The notes: generated by a model from the sequence alone, not told the origin. 64,000 nucleotides of DNA from Acidobacteriaceae bacterium KBS 146 (GCA_000688615.1 JHVA01000001.1:3968001-4032000), one strand, 5' to 3'. Shown: positions 43,195-51,985, counted from the stretch's first letter. Made by a program: numbers and translations.

Positions 43195-44106
43195 TTGAAT
43201 CCGAATCTTAGCCGTCGTACGTTTCTTGCCCAGGGTATGTTGACTGCGGGCGCCCTTGCGACGGGGCATTCCTTTGCGGCTCAAGTGAAGAAGAGGAATA
43301 TTCATATAGGGCACACCGGAATCACCTGGAGAAATACAGAAGTTGACCAGGCAATCCAGGCGGTTGCCTCGCTCGGATTTTACGGCTTTGAGACCTTTGG
43401 CGAGGTTTTGGCCAAGGCAGAAGATCGTGGCGGATTGAAATCTGTACTCGATCAGAACCATATTCCGCTCATCTCGGGATACTGCACGATCAATCTGACT
43501 GACCCGTCGAAGAAGAAGGATGAGCTTGCGAAGGCAGTGCAATGGTGCGGGCTTATCAAGAAGGCGGGAGGGCGGATTTTCGTTGTTGGACCGAACCAGG
43601 TTCCGCGGCAGACCTACGATTTTGCAGCGAACAAATCCAATATCATCACGACGTTGAACGAACTCGCCAAGACTGTGACCGATCAGGGGCTGACTCCGGT
43701 TCTGCACCAGCATACTGGTACGTGCATCGAGTCACGCGATGAGACGTATGCGGTCCTGGATGCGGTCGATACCAATCACCTGAAGTTTGGACCGGATGTA
43801 GGACAACTCACAAAGGGTGGTCAAGATGCCTTGAAAGTGGTCAAGGATTTTCTTCCACTGGTGCAACACATGCATTTGAAGGACTTTAATGGAAAAGATA
43901 ACCATCTTTTAGGCTATTGTCCGCTGGGGCAGGGAAAGGTGGATGTGCCCGGAATCCTGGATGTGATGGAAGGCCGCAAGATTAGTGGTATGGTAATGGT
44001 CGAGCTTGATAACGACTTCAAAGACCCGTCTCCAGTCCCCTCGGCAGCCCTGGCAAAGGAGAGCCGGGATTATCTGCGGTCGATTGGAGTCAGGTTCCGA
44101 ACATGA
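43195..44106 (+). CDS. Tat-exported sugar phosphate isomerase/epimerase-like protein
   Basis: 303 residues from TTG 43195, six bases after TGGAGGT; the open frame back to 43111 crosses the operator. Tat signal LSRRTFLAQGMLTAGALATG. The mature part is an AP endonuclease/xylose isomerase-like TIM barrel (HIGHTGITWRNTEVDQAIQ, LGFYGFETFGE, LHQHTGTCIESRDE, FGPDVGQLTKGG, QHMHLKDFNGK, MVMVELDND), with metal-ligand-like Glu, His and Asp in the usual strands. Exported members act with Gfo/Idh/MocA enzymes on oxidised sugars or glycosides. It is 12 bases upstream of the IclR gene and probably cotranscribed with it. Confidence 0.83.
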   Translation: MNPNLSRRTFLAQGMLTAGALATGHSFAAQVKKRNIHIGHTGITWRNTEVDQAIQAVASLGFYGFETFGEVLAKAEDRGGLKSVLDQNHIPLISGYCTINLTDPSKKKDELAKAVQWCGLIKKAGGRIFVVGPNQVPRQTYDFAANKSNIITTLNELAKTVTDQGLTPVLHQHTGTCIESRDETYAVLDAVDTNHLKFGPDVGQLTKGGQDALKVVKDFLPLVQHMHLKDFNGKDNHLLGYCPLGQGKVDVPGILDVMEGRKISGMVMVELDNDFKDPSPVPSAALAKESRDYLRSIGVRFRT

Positions 44107-44118
44107 GCAGCAGGATAC

Positions 44119-44919
44119 ATGCCAAAGAAAGTAGCCCAAGTTCCCTTTATACAAAGCCTTGATCGCGGCCTAACAATTTTGCAGGCAGTCGCGACGTCGA
44201 CGCAGCCGGTAACGCTGGGTGAGCTATCGGAGCTGCTCGGAGTTGATCGAAGCAGCGCCTTTCGTCTGGCCCAGACACTCCGTCGACGAGGGTTTTTATC
44301 CACACCGGCAGGGCGGAAGGACTACATTCTTGGTTCTGCCATGTGGACTCTGTCGCGCCAGTATGACTGGAGCAATATGCTGGTCAGGGTGGCTCATCAG
44401 GAGTTGAAAGCGCTGGCGAATGCGTTGAATGAGACCGCCCACCTGGCAATTCGCGAAGGGAGGAATGCTCTCTTTATCGATTCCGTCCATGCGCGTCATG
44501 TCTTGGTCGTGGCTGGTCAGACCGGCGAACTTGTCCCCTTATACGCAACCGCTCACGGGAAGGCGTTGCTGGTCGACTTCGACGAGAAGGAACTGCGAAC
44601 GATCTTTGGTACCGACCCCCTGCAGAAATTCACGAAGACGACGATAAAAACGATTCCTGCTCTGGCGAGAGAGTGCGTCGGAATTCGGGAAAAAGGATAC
44701 GCGCTGGACGAAGCCGAGTTTATGGAAGGAATGCGTTGTGTGGCAGCTCCTATTCGTCTGAACAGCGGAATGATTGTTGGATCGATCGGAATCTCCGCTC
44801 CGGCGGCGCGCTTCCTCAAAGAGAGTAATGCTTCCCATTCGAGATCAGTGGTTCAATGTGCAAAAAAGATCGGGCAGTTGCTCAGTGCATCTGAAGAGGC
44901 TACGGAACAGAGCGCTTAA
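44119..44919 (+). CDS. IclR-family transcriptional regulator, candidate master regulator of the locus
   Basis: 266 residues. Winged helix-turn-helix at residues about 12-75 (SLDRGLTILQAVA, VTLGELSELLGVDRSSAFRLAQTLRRRGFL) and an IclR effector domain from about 85 (LKALANALNETAHLAIREG, LVPLYATAHGKALLV, RECVGIREKGYALDEAEFMEGMRCVAAPI, IVGSIGISAP). IclR proteins bind about 15-bp palindromes as dimers or pairs of dimers and respond to small acids such as 2-keto-3-deoxygluconate or aromatic acids. Its own operon carries site G, and identical-type sites front every neighbouring unit, so it is the obvious candidate to bind TTGC-N7-GCAA. That link is inference. A terminator follows. Confidence 0.92.
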   Translation: MPKKVAQVPFIQSLDRGLTILQAVATSTQPVTLGELSELLGVDRSSAFRLAQTLRRRGFLSTPAGRKDYILGSAMWTLSRQYDWSNMLVRVAHQELKALANALNETAHLAIREGRNALFIDSVHARHVLVVAGQTGELVPLYATAHGKALLVDFDEKELRTIFGTDPLQKFTKTTIKTIPALARECVGIREKGYALDEAEFMEGMRCVAAPIRLNSGMIVGSIGISAPAARFLKESNASHSRSVVQCAKKIGQLLSASEEATEQSA

Positions 44920-44940
44920 CTTTTTTGAGATCCATCGAAG

Positions 44941-44976
44941 GAGGCATCTGGATTTTTCAGATGTCTCTTTCTCTTT
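44941..44976 (+). terminator. Terminator after the IclR gene
   Basis: GAGGCATCTG (44941-44950) pairs with CAGATGTCTC (44958-44967, one G-U), then TTTCTCTTT. It separates the regulator from the lactonase unit, which has its own operator. Confidence 0.85.
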
Positions 44977-45018
44977 AAGGAAGAGATGACGTTGGACGCG
45001 CCTGACCTGTGCTAGATT

Positions 45019-45044
45019 TGCAATACGAATTGCACATTGCGCAA
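45019..45044. promoter_or_regulatory. Regulon site D: TTGC-N7-GCAA operator
   Basis: TTGCACATTGCGCAA at 45030-45044, full consensus, with the extra half-site giving the perfect palindrome TGCAAT-N4-ATTGCA at 45019-45034. A possible -10 TAGATT overlaps its left edge. Confidence 0.8.
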
Positions 45045-45072
45045 TTTGGATTTATTAGGGAGTCTTTGAGAG

Positions 45073-46113
45073 ATGCGGAATCCTGTTTTGGATTTTGAGC
45101 TTGATCCATCTAAGTTGCAATACATCGGCAATGGTCTGCAGCGGCCAGAGTGCATTCTTGCGGAGAGAGATGGGACCTTGTGGGCTGCGGATTCACGTGG
45201 AGGTGTGGTCCGGCTGCGTCATGACGGGACCCAGGAGATCATTACCCAGAAGATCTCATCGCACTTCTCGAATGCAGATAGTGAAGCGACCCGATATTTA
45301 ACAGGAACTCTTCCCAATGGATTGGCCTTTGCCGATAACGGTGACATCCTGATCTCCAACTTCGGAACCGACCGTTTGGAGATCATGACCCGCACCGGCG
45401 AGTCGAAGGTGCTGGCTGACAGCATCGATGGAGAGGCGATTGGAAAAGTGAACTTTGTCTTGCGGGATTCGAAGGGCCGCATATGGATAACGGTTTCTAC
45501 AAGAATCAAAAACTGGATGCATGCACTTAAACCTGATCTTGCGGACGGTTACATTGCTCGCTACATTGATGGCAAGTTCCGGATTGTGGCGGACGGTTTC
45601 CACTTTACAAACGAAATCCGCATGGATGCAAAAGAAGAGTACATGTATGTCGTTGAGACGACAGGAGGGTGCATCAGCCGCCTTCGAGTCCATGACGATG
45701 GCTCTCTCGGGGAGCGAGAGATATTTGGTCCATCAAGTCTTGGCAAAGGAGCGTGGCCGGACGGGATCGCCTTTGACAGCCTTGGCAATCTTTGGGGAAC
45801 CTGTGTCTACTCCGACAAGCTTTTTGTGCTTACCCCTGAAGGAGATCTCCGCGTTCTGTTGGATGAAGGCGACCCTGTGAAGGTGGACGCATTGGAGAAG
45901 CAATTCTTCGCCGGTGCCGTTACCCAAGAGGTGTTGTTTGACACAGGTAGAGGTGTAGCTCCGTGGATGGCCAGTGTTACCTTTGGAGGGCCTGACCTTC
46001 GTACGATCTACATAGGCTCTCTCCGAGCTCACAATATTCCTTATTTTTCCGCTCCCGCTCCGGGGTTGCCGATGGTGCATTGGAATGACGTCTACGGAAC
46101 AAACCGGTTGTGA
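45073..46113 (+). CDS. SMP-30/gluconolactonase-like protein (cytosolic)
   Basis: 346 residues, no signal peptide. Six-bladed SMP-30/LRE propeller: LQRPECILAERDGTLWAAD with the metal Glu, LPNGLAFADNGDILISNFG, HFTNEIRMDAKEEYMYVVET with Asn, and GAWPDGIAFDSLGNLWGT with Asp. Such enzymes open sugar lactones made by sugar dehydrogenases or act on related esters. Good ribosome-binding site (GGGAG). It lies between the IclR terminator and a convergent epimerase gene, driven from site D. The second SMP-30 protein of the locus (55970-57046) is exported, so lactones may be opened on both sides of the membrane. Confidence 0.85.
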   Translation: MRNPVLDFELDPSKLQYIGNGLQRPECILAERDGTLWAADSRGGVVRLRHDGTQEIITQKISSHFSNADSEATRYLTGTLPNGLAFADNGDILISNFGTDRLEIMTRTGESKVLADSIDGEAIGKVNFVLRDSKGRIWITVSTRIKNWMHALKPDLADGYIARYIDGKFRIVADGFHFTNEIRMDAKEEYMYVVETTGGCISRLRVHDDGSLGEREIFGPSSLGKGAWPDGIAFDSLGNLWGTCVYSDKLFVLTPEGDLRVLLDEGDPVKVDALEKQFFAGAVTQEVLFDTGRGVAPWMASVTFGGPDLRTIYIGSLRAHNIPYFSAPAPGLPMVHWNDVYGTNRL

Positions 46114-46122
46114 ACTTACGTT

Positions 46123-47070
46123 CTAGATTGGTTCATTGAGCTGCATTGCAGCGACCGACTCCTGAACTGCCTGGAGAGACGTATATCGAGGGGCGTAGCC
46201 TAACAGGTTTCGGGCCTTGGCGATGCTGCAGTTTGGCGAGTGGGCAATGTGGTCCCAGGTGATCCGCGCGTCTTTTTCGTTCACTGATTGCCTCCACTCT
46301 TCCCACGGGACGAAGTTCAGTTTGGCTGAGTGTCCGTACCAGGTGCTCATGCGTTCCGCGAAGCCTCGGAGAGTGATTGCGGCGGGTGAAACAACATGAA
46401 AGCTCTCGCCGAGGGCGACGCTTCTGCGAGCCATTGCGCAGAGGAAGGCCTGTGCTACATCATCCGCGTGGACATGATGTAGCGTTTCCATCCCCAGATT
46501 GGGGAGAGACACGTTCTTACCCTGCGCCAGATCGGAAAAAATGGCTGGATTAAAGTTCCCCTGGGGGTTGACCGGGTTCCAGCCGATGCCGACCAGATGA
46601 CCGGGATTGAGAACGGTGGCGGGCAGCGATTCCTTTCGAGCCTTTGCGAAAAGGAATTGTTCGATGGCAAGTTTTCGGATGCCATACTCCCCAAAGGGAA
46701 ACTTGGGAGCTTCTTCTACGGTGGGTACTTCGCTGCTATGACCATGAACCCAGATGGTTCCGCAGTGAATCAGATGCTCGATTCGACCCAACAGGGAGGC
46801 AACCAACTGTTCCGCGCTCTCAAGCCGATAGCAGGTCAGATCCATCACGACGTGGGGATCCAGCGAGGCGATTTTTTCTCCGAAAGTCCCTGTCGCTTCT
46901 TCCACATCGCGGTCTAAAGCGATCTGCCGAATTGTCTTCCATGCGGTGCCAGGGAGGTAAGGGGTTTTTATCCCTCTGCAGATGCAGAGTACGGTGTGAC
47001 CGGCTTCCACCAGTTTCGGAGTCAGATAGCTTCCGATGTGTCCTGTGCCCCCAATTACCGCAATCCGCAT
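46123..47070 (-). CDS. NAD-dependent epimerase/dehydratase (extended SDR)
   Basis: 315 residues, start ATG with AAGGAGAG upstream. MRIAVIGGTGHIGSYL gives the GxxGxxG cofactor motif; YGIRK is the YxxxK catalytic pair; VLNPGHLVGIGWNP and HHVHADDVAQAFLCAM follow the atypical/extended SDR pattern. Substrates in this group are sugars, nucleotide sugars or related alcohols; here a free sugar or sugar acid is likely from the neighbours. It is divergent from the transketolase operon with site E between them, and converges on the lactonase gene. Confidence 0.82.
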   Translation of the reverse strand: MRIAVIGGTGHIGSYLTPKLVEAGHTVLCICRGIKTPYLPGTAWKTIRQIALDRDVEEATGTFGEKIASLDPHVVMDLTCYRLESAEQLVASLLGRIEHLIHCGTIWVHGHSSEVPTVEEAPKFPFGEYGIRKLAIEQFLFAKARKESLPATVLNPGHLVGIGWNPVNPQGNFNPAIFSDLAQGKNVSLPNLGMETLHHVHADDVAQAFLCAMARRSVALGESFHVVSPAAITLRGFAERMSTWYGHSAKLNFVPWEEWRQSVNEKDARITWDHIAHSPNCSIAKARNLLGYAPRYTSLQAVQESVAAMQLNEPI

Positions 47071-47157
47071 CGATCTCTCCTTGAGAAATTCATTGTACGG
47101 TCAGAGATTTTAGAAAGAAGGAGGGCCATCCCTCGAGAAGCATTTTGAGGCGTAGTC

Positions 47158-47187
47158 TTGACGATGATTTGCTGTGGCTCTTATACT
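47158..47187 (+). promoter_or_regulatory. Promoter of the transketolase operon
   Basis: TTGACG (47158-47163), 18-base spacer, TATACT (47182-47187). Operator half-sites start 15 bases downstream, as at site B. Confidence 0.65.
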
Positions 47188-47201
47188 TTCGCATCTAATT
47201 A

Positions 47202-47227
47202 TGCAATGTATATTGCGTAATACGCAC
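47202..47227. promoter_or_regulatory. Regulon site E: TTGC-N7-GCAC operator
   Basis: TTGCGTAATACGCAC at 47213-47227 (last base deviates), with extra half-site TGCAAT at 47202. Lies in the divergent epimerase/transketolase gap. Confidence 0.75.
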
Positions 47228-47250
47228 TATGGTACTGAGAAAGAGAGACG

Positions 47251-49395
47251 ATGGATACCCAAGCCCTCGCAGCCAATGAATTCAAAGCCGTAAGCCGTGA
47301 TGTATGGATGCATCGAGATGCGATGTTTCGCAGAGGATTGTTGAAGCTCCTCGCGATTAAGGATTCTGACATTCGCCTTTTGACGCTTGGCCAGAGCGGC
47401 GATGCGGTGGATAAGGGCCTCCATGCTGGAGGCGCCTTCTCTGCCATCGTCCCGTTAGTATCGCTTTACTATGGTGGGTTTCTGCGGCTGGATGTGGCAG
47501 ACCCGACCAGGCGCGGACAGGATATGTTCACCCTGAGTAAGGGGCATGCCGTTGCTTCTCTTGCATCGATTTATGCCGAGCTGGGTTATTTCGACGAGAA
47601 AGTCTTGAGAGGATCCCGTTCGCACAAAAGTATCCTGAACGGTCATCCTGGCCCAGTGCTTCCGGGCATCCAGATCGCCACCGGTCCCATGGGGCAAGGG
47701 ATTGGAGTTGCCCAGGGATTTGCGATCTCTGGAAAGAGAAGTCCTCAATTTGATTCGTATTGTCTGGTTGGGGATGGCGAACTCCAGGAGGGCTCTTGCT
47801 GGGAGGCTGTGATGTATGCGGCTCAGCACAATCTCGATAATTTCTGTGTCCTTGTAGATCGGAACAACGGTCAGCTGGATATTCACGATCGGATGCTTTT
47901 TCCGATGCCTCCGCTTGAAGAGGTCTTCCGCTCATTCGGCTGGAACACTCATAACGTTGACGCAATGCAATACGACGGTGTCGTAGGTGCGTTGAATGCC
48001 TTCCGGTTCGGCGCGAGAAACGGGAGACCGACGGTCATTTTATGCAATACGAAAAAGGGATTCGGGGCTTTCTCTGACTTCTTCAACAAACATAAGGTGA
48101 CGGTGACAGATGCTCTGTTGGCCCAGGAGCTGCAGTTGCAGAAGCAACGCAGAGCGTCACGAGTAGAAGAGCTCCTCGCTTTTCTCGATGAATTATCTGC
48201 CTCGGGTGATGGAGAAGTGATTCGCGATCTTCTCTTGAATGAAGCCGAGAGGATGCACCTGAAAGCCGGAAGGTCATCAGAGGGAAATCTGTTTGATTCT
48301 GTTATTGGCCCGGTTCTCACGAGGCGCGTGCCAAAGCGTGACAAGAAGATTCATTACGAACCGTCAGCTCTGCCCAAGCTGGATCGGAATAAGAGCTATA
48401 GTGCTGCGGAGATTGTAACTGCAGCAATGAAGGTGTTTGCTCGTGATCAACGCGTCGTCTCGGTCGACTCGGACCTGGCTTCGACCAGCGGGTTGGAGGC
48501 CGGTGTTGGAGGGGCAGATCAGTCGCGGGCGCTGAATGTTGGCGTCGCCGAAGCGAACATGATGCTGATCTCTGAGGCCTATGCCGCCCTGGGTTACAAC
48601 ACGTGGTGTAGCACGTTCTGCCCATTTTTCAACTGGCAGGTCATGCGCCGTGTCGCTGTTGGTCAGCAGGAGAGACTGGAGGCGATCGCAGAGAGAGATG
48701 GGTGGCTCAGTGAAGGGCACGGCCTGGACATCACATTTCTGGCTACGGCGGCGAACTTTGAGACGCGCACGAATGGCGCCACCCACATGGGAAATGACGA
48801 TGCTTCGACGTTTGATGCCGTCGCGCACCTGAAGATCATCGATGTGTCCTGCCCACAGCAGATGCTATCGATCATGAAGTGGATTATGGAGGGGAATCGC
48901 GGTCTGGTTTACTTGAGGGTAATGAGGACGGGCTCCGCAGTTCTATATGGCGGAGACTACGAGTTTGAATTTGGAAAAGGCTATGAATTACGGCGTTCCG
49001 ATTCAGATCGCGCGATCGTCATCAGCAGTGGCCGGGGCGTACATGAGGCACTGAAAGCCGCAGAAATCTGTGCAGAAAAGGGCGTCAAGATTGCTGTTGT
49101 CGATATGCCTTCGATCGACGAAGACCTGATGATAGAGCTGTACCGGAGGGGCCTGCCAATTCTCTTTGCAGAACAAAATAACGGCTTTCTCTGGGAGAAC
49201 TTTCTCAAGGTGCTTTACCGTCACCGTGGTGACACCGATACAGCCGGGCTGGGTCGTGTATCTACTATCAATACGCTGGATAAGCAAGGAAATGAGCAGT
49301 TTATTCATTCCGCAACCTATGAGGAGCTCATCGAGATCTTCGGGCTAACACCGGATGGTATTGCCGGAGCAGTTCAAAAGGTTCTTGGTAGTTAG
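47251..49395 (+). CDS. Transketolase-like thiamine diphosphate enzyme
   Basis: 714 residues, both halves present in one chain. N-terminal half: LSKGHAVASLASIYAELG, GHPGPVLPGIQIATGPMGQGIG and the ThDP/metal motif LVGDGELQEGSCWEAVMYA...VDRNN. C-terminal half: catalytic Glu in NVGVAEANMMLISEAYA, and VLYRHR near the end. Transketolases move two-carbon ketol units between sugar phosphates. The linker between halves (about 290-380) is longer than in the housekeeping enzyme and the sequence differs enough that a specialised substrate is possible. It heads a six-gene operon (cupin, enolase-superfamily, SDR, GH3, mannonate dehydratase) with 14 bases to the next gene and is driven from site E. Confidence 0.87.
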   Translation: MDTQALAANEFKAVSRDVWMHRDAMFRRGLLKLLAIKDSDIRLLTLGQSGDAVDKGLHAGGAFSAIVPLVSLYYGGFLRLDVADPTRRGQDMFTLSKGHAVASLASIYAELGYFDEKVLRGSRSHKSILNGHPGPVLPGIQIATGPMGQGIGVAQGFAISGKRSPQFDSYCLVGDGELQEGSCWEAVMYAAQHNLDNFCVLVDRNNGQLDIHDRMLFPMPPLEEVFRSFGWNTHNVDAMQYDGVVGALNAFRFGARNGRPTVILCNTKKGFGAFSDFFNKHKVTVTDALLAQELQLQKQRRASRVEELLAFLDELSASGDGEVIRDLLLNEAERMHLKAGRSSEGNLFDSVIGPVLTRRVPKRDKKIHYEPSALPKLDRNKSYSAAEIVTAAMKVFARDQRVVSVDSDLASTSGLEAGVGGADQSRALNVGVAEANMMLISEAYAALGYNTWCSTFCPFFNWQVMRRVAVGQQERLEAIAERDGWLSEGHGLDITFLATAANFETRTNGATHMGNDDASTFDAVAHLKIIDVSCPQQMLSIMKWIMEGNRGLVYLRVMRTGSAVLYGGDYEFEFGKGYELRRSDSDRAIVISSGRGVHEALKAAEICAEKGVKIAVVDMPSIDEDLMIELYRRGLPILFAEQNNGFLWENFLKVLYRHRGDTDTAGLGRVSTINTLDKQGNEQFIHSATYEELIEIFGLTPDGIAGAVQKVLGS

Positions 49396-49409
49396 GAAAG
49401 AGAGAATAG

Positions 49410-49802
49410 ATGTCGATACCCATCGTAGATGAAGTCTCCGTTGATGAACTGGATCTGCCCGGAAGAAAGTTACGCTGGGTGATTACGAAAGAAAACGCTG
49501 GCGCGCAGTACTGCACGATGGCTGTCATCCGGGTCGAACCGGGTCAGAGAGTTCGTCCTGCACATTCTCATCCGAATGGAGAAGAGATCATATATATCCT
49601 GAGTGGTCATGGCAGGGTTCTCGTGGATGGAGAGGTTGAAGCCGTGCATGCGGGCTGTGCTGTGTTGTTTCCTCAGGGGAAAGTTCACATGCTTCACAAT
49701 CTCTCGGATGTGGAGATGAAGGTCGCGTGTTTTTTCGCGCCCCCGGCAGGGCTTGAGAACTATAAATTTTTTGATGATATAGACTTCCCCGAAGACTGCT
49801 AG
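49410..49802 (+). CDS. Small cupin-domain protein
   Basis: 130 residues. Single cupin barrel: motif 1 RPAHSHPNGEEIIYILSGHGRVLV supplies His, His and Glu metal ligands, motif 2 PQGKVHMLHNLSD supplies a His. AGGAAAGAG precedes the ATG. Cupins of this size beside sugar genes are often isomerases, lyases or sensors for uronates and keto-sugars; which of these applies is unknown. Second gene in the transketolase operon, 84 bases before the exported enolase-superfamily gene. Confidence 0.82.
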   Translation: MSIPIVDEVSVDELDLPGRKLRWVITKENAGAQYCTMAVIRVEPGQRVRPAHSHPNGEEIIYILSGHGRVLVDGEVEAVHAGCAVLFPQGKVHMLHNLSDVEMKVACFFAPPAGLENYKFFDDIDFPEDC

Positions 49803-49886
49803 ATGGAAGCTATGATTCCGATCATGCAATAAGCTGTTGATCAAAGCATATCCGCGCCCATGCCGCGCGCCGAGGAGTATTGACGG

Positions 49887-51200
49887 ATGAATCGTCGCGA
49901 AGTGCTGTTAGGAACGACGCTAAGCGCGGTTGCGGGACTCGCCTATTCTGCAAAGGCACACGCGGCACCTGGTGCAACCTATTCCGGAGCCAGTCACGCA
50001 GGAGTTGTACCTCAGAAGATTGCCGCAGTTGAGCTGATTGAACTGGTCGGCCACTATGAGGCCGAATCAGGGATTAATCGTCAGCGCCAGGTTAGTCCTC
50101 TGGATATATATGACGATGAGAGGCCGGAAGAATATAAGGATATTCCCGCCGGCACGAAGACGATTCAAACCAGCGCCATCTATCTGCGCATCAGGACGGA
50201 CAGCGGACTGGAAGGACTCTATGGTCCGATCGAACGCGAACAAGCCGTTGTCATCAATGAAGACCTCCGGCCCTTTCTCCTTGGAAAGGATGCGCTGGCA
50301 ACGGAACTTTTGTGGGACAAGATGTATCGTTCCAATCGGCATTCCCGTGATGGTTATTTCATGATGGCGATCAGCGCTGTTGATAACACGCTGTGGGACC
50401 TGAAGGGACGTTTTTATGGCGTCCCGGTCTATCGGCTGCTTGGCGGTCCCACTCGTGAGTCGGTGGAGGTTTACGCTAGCTGCCTTGGATTTTCGCTCGA
50501 ACCAGAGGCTGTACGAAAACGTTGTCTCGCCCTGAAGCAGGAAGGGTTTCGATATCAGAAGTGGTTCATGGCCTACGGGCCAGGGTCCGGCGCTGAAGGA
50601 ATGGAGAAAAATGTCGCTCTTGTCCGGCTTCTGCGCGAAACCTTAGGGGATGATACGGAATTAATGTTTGACGCATACAGCGGATGGGATCAGACCTATG
50701 CCCTGGAGTGGGCCCATCAGGTTGAACCTTACCATCCGCGTTGGATGGAGGAGATAGCGCACCCGGAGAAGATAGAATCTTTCGTTAATCTCCATCGAGG
50801 CACCACGGTTCCGATTGCGTCGGGAGAACATTTTTACGGGCGATGGGAGGTGCAGCGCTATCTGCAAGCTGACGCACTTTCGGTGGTTCAGGCAGATCCA
50901 GAGTGGTGTGGAGGAATCTCCGAGCTACTGAAGATCGGTACGGTTGCGTCGCTCTATGATGTTCCTGTCATTCCTCATGGCCACAGTCTTCATGCTGCAA
51001 TGCATGTGATCGCGAGCCAGTCTCCTATGACGTTTCCCCTAGGCGAGTACCTGATTAACAAGATGCGGCACTATTATCATTTTGAGAAAAACCCGCCGGT
51101 TCCGGAACGAGCCCATCTGACGCTGCCGAAGGGAGCAGGATTCGGAATTGAGCTGGATCCAGCAAAGATTGATTCGCAAAGGATGTTGCGTTGGACGTAG
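49887..51200 (+). CDS. Exported enolase-superfamily enzyme (mandelate racemase group)
   Basis: 437 residues with a twin-arginine-like signal (NRREVLLGTTLSAVAGLAYSAKAHAAPG), which is unusual because this superfamily is normally cytosolic. The barrel is complete: metal ligands in MFDAYSGWD, MEEIAHPE and IASGEHFYG, and a His in VIPHGHSLHAAMHV typical of acid-sugar dehydratases. Lys-x-Lys is replaced by KWFMAYGPG, so the base may be the His-Asp pair. Predicted reaction is dehydration of an aldonic or uronic acid outside the cytoplasm or racemisation. GAGGAG precedes the ATG. The stop overlaps the next gene's start region by ten bases. Exact substrate unknown. Confidence 0.83.
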   Translation: MNRREVLLGTTLSAVAGLAYSAKAHAAPGATYSGASHAGVVPQKIAAVELIELVGHYEAESGINRQRQVSPLDIYDDERPEEYKDIPAGTKTIQTSAIYLRIRTDSGLEGLYGPIEREQAVVINEDLRPFLLGKDALATELLWDKMYRSNRHSRDGYFMMAISAVDNTLWDLKGRFYGVPVYRLLGGPTRESVEVYASCLGFSLEPEAVRKRCLALKQEGFRYQKWFMAYGPGSGAEGMEKNVALVRLLRETLGDDTELMFDAYSGWDQTYALEWAHQVEPYHPRWMEEIAHPEKIESFVNLHRGTTVPIASGEHFYGRWEVQRYLQADALSVVQADPEWCGGISELLKIGTVASLYDVPVIPHGHSLHAAMHVIASQSPMTFPLGEYLINKMRHYYHFEKNPPVPERAHLTLPKGAGFGIELDPAKIDSQRMLRWT

Positions 51201-51985
51201 ACACAAAAATTCAAAGCTCAAGTTCAAGAGAGCTGAATGGGCAGTGTGCTGTTGTCCTCGGAGGAACGTCGGGGATCGGCCGGTCTCTGTCTTTGGGGCT
51301 GGCGCGCTGCGGCATCTCCGTCATTGCGTCTTCGCGGAACGACGGCCCTGTTGCCACGGTCGCATCAGAGATCGAAACACTTGGAGTGCCTACACTGCGG
51401 ATGTGCAGTGATGTATCGGACCGTGCGTCTTTATTGCGTCTTCGTGAAGCTGTCGTAGCGAAGTTTGGCGGTGTACAGATCCTCGTCAACTGTGCCGGTA
51501 TCACCCAGCGGGTGTCGACCCTGGATATGGATGAGGAAGTCTGGCGACGGATCTTCGATGTCAATCTGACGGGAACTTTGCGGGCATGCCAGGTTTTCGG
51601 TGAAACCATGCTCGAAAACGGTTATGGAAGGATCGTCAACATCGCTTCGCTGTCGACCTTTGTCGCATTTCACGAAGTAGCTGCCTACGGTGCCAGCAAA
51701 GCAGCGGTAGGCTCTCTTACGCGGTCCCTGGCGGTTGAGTGGGCTCCAAGAGGGATTACTGTCAATGCAATTGCCCCCGGAGTATTTCCTACAGCGTTGA
51801 ATCGCAAGATTATCGATAGTCCGAGAGGCCAGGAGCTTTTGCAAAGGACGCCCATGCGTCGATTTGGGGAACCTGATGAGCTGGTTTCGGCCCTTCTTTA
51901 TCTTGTTAGCCCAGATAACAGCTTTACCACGGGACAGTTGGTTGTGGTTGATGGAGGCTTTTTAGCCAGCGGGGTGAACCAATGA
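51191..51985 (+). CDS. Short-chain dehydrogenase/reductase
   Basis: 264 residues from TTG 51191, seven bases after AAAGGA and inside the end of the preceding gene. The first 15 residues are variable. GGTSGIGRSL is the cofactor motif, NCAGITQ, Ser in NIASLSTFVA, YGASKAA and TGQLVVVDGGFL complete a classical SDR. Its stop overlaps the GH3 start (ATGA), so it is coupled on both sides within the transketolase operon. It probably handles a sugar-acid or keto-sugar from the enolase-family or GH3 steps. Confidence 0.85.
   Translation: MDVDTKIQSSSSRELNGQCAVVLGGTSGIGRSLSLGLARCGISVIASSRNDGPVATVASEIETLGVPTLRMCSDVSDRASLLRLREAVVAKFGGVQILVNCAGITQRVSTLDMDEEVWRRIFDVNLTGTLRACQVFGETMLENGYGRIVNIASLSTFVAFHEVAAYGASKAAVGSLTRSLAVEWAPRGITVNAIAPGVFPTALNRKIIDSPRGQELLQRTPMRRFGEPDELVSALLYLVSPDNSFTTGQLVVVDGGFLASGVNQ

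Noticed and set aside
49803..49886. ATGCAATAAGCTGTTG as an eighth regulon site
   Set aside because: Only one half-site; the rest does not fit TTGC-N7-GCAA, and the gap is internal to an operon.
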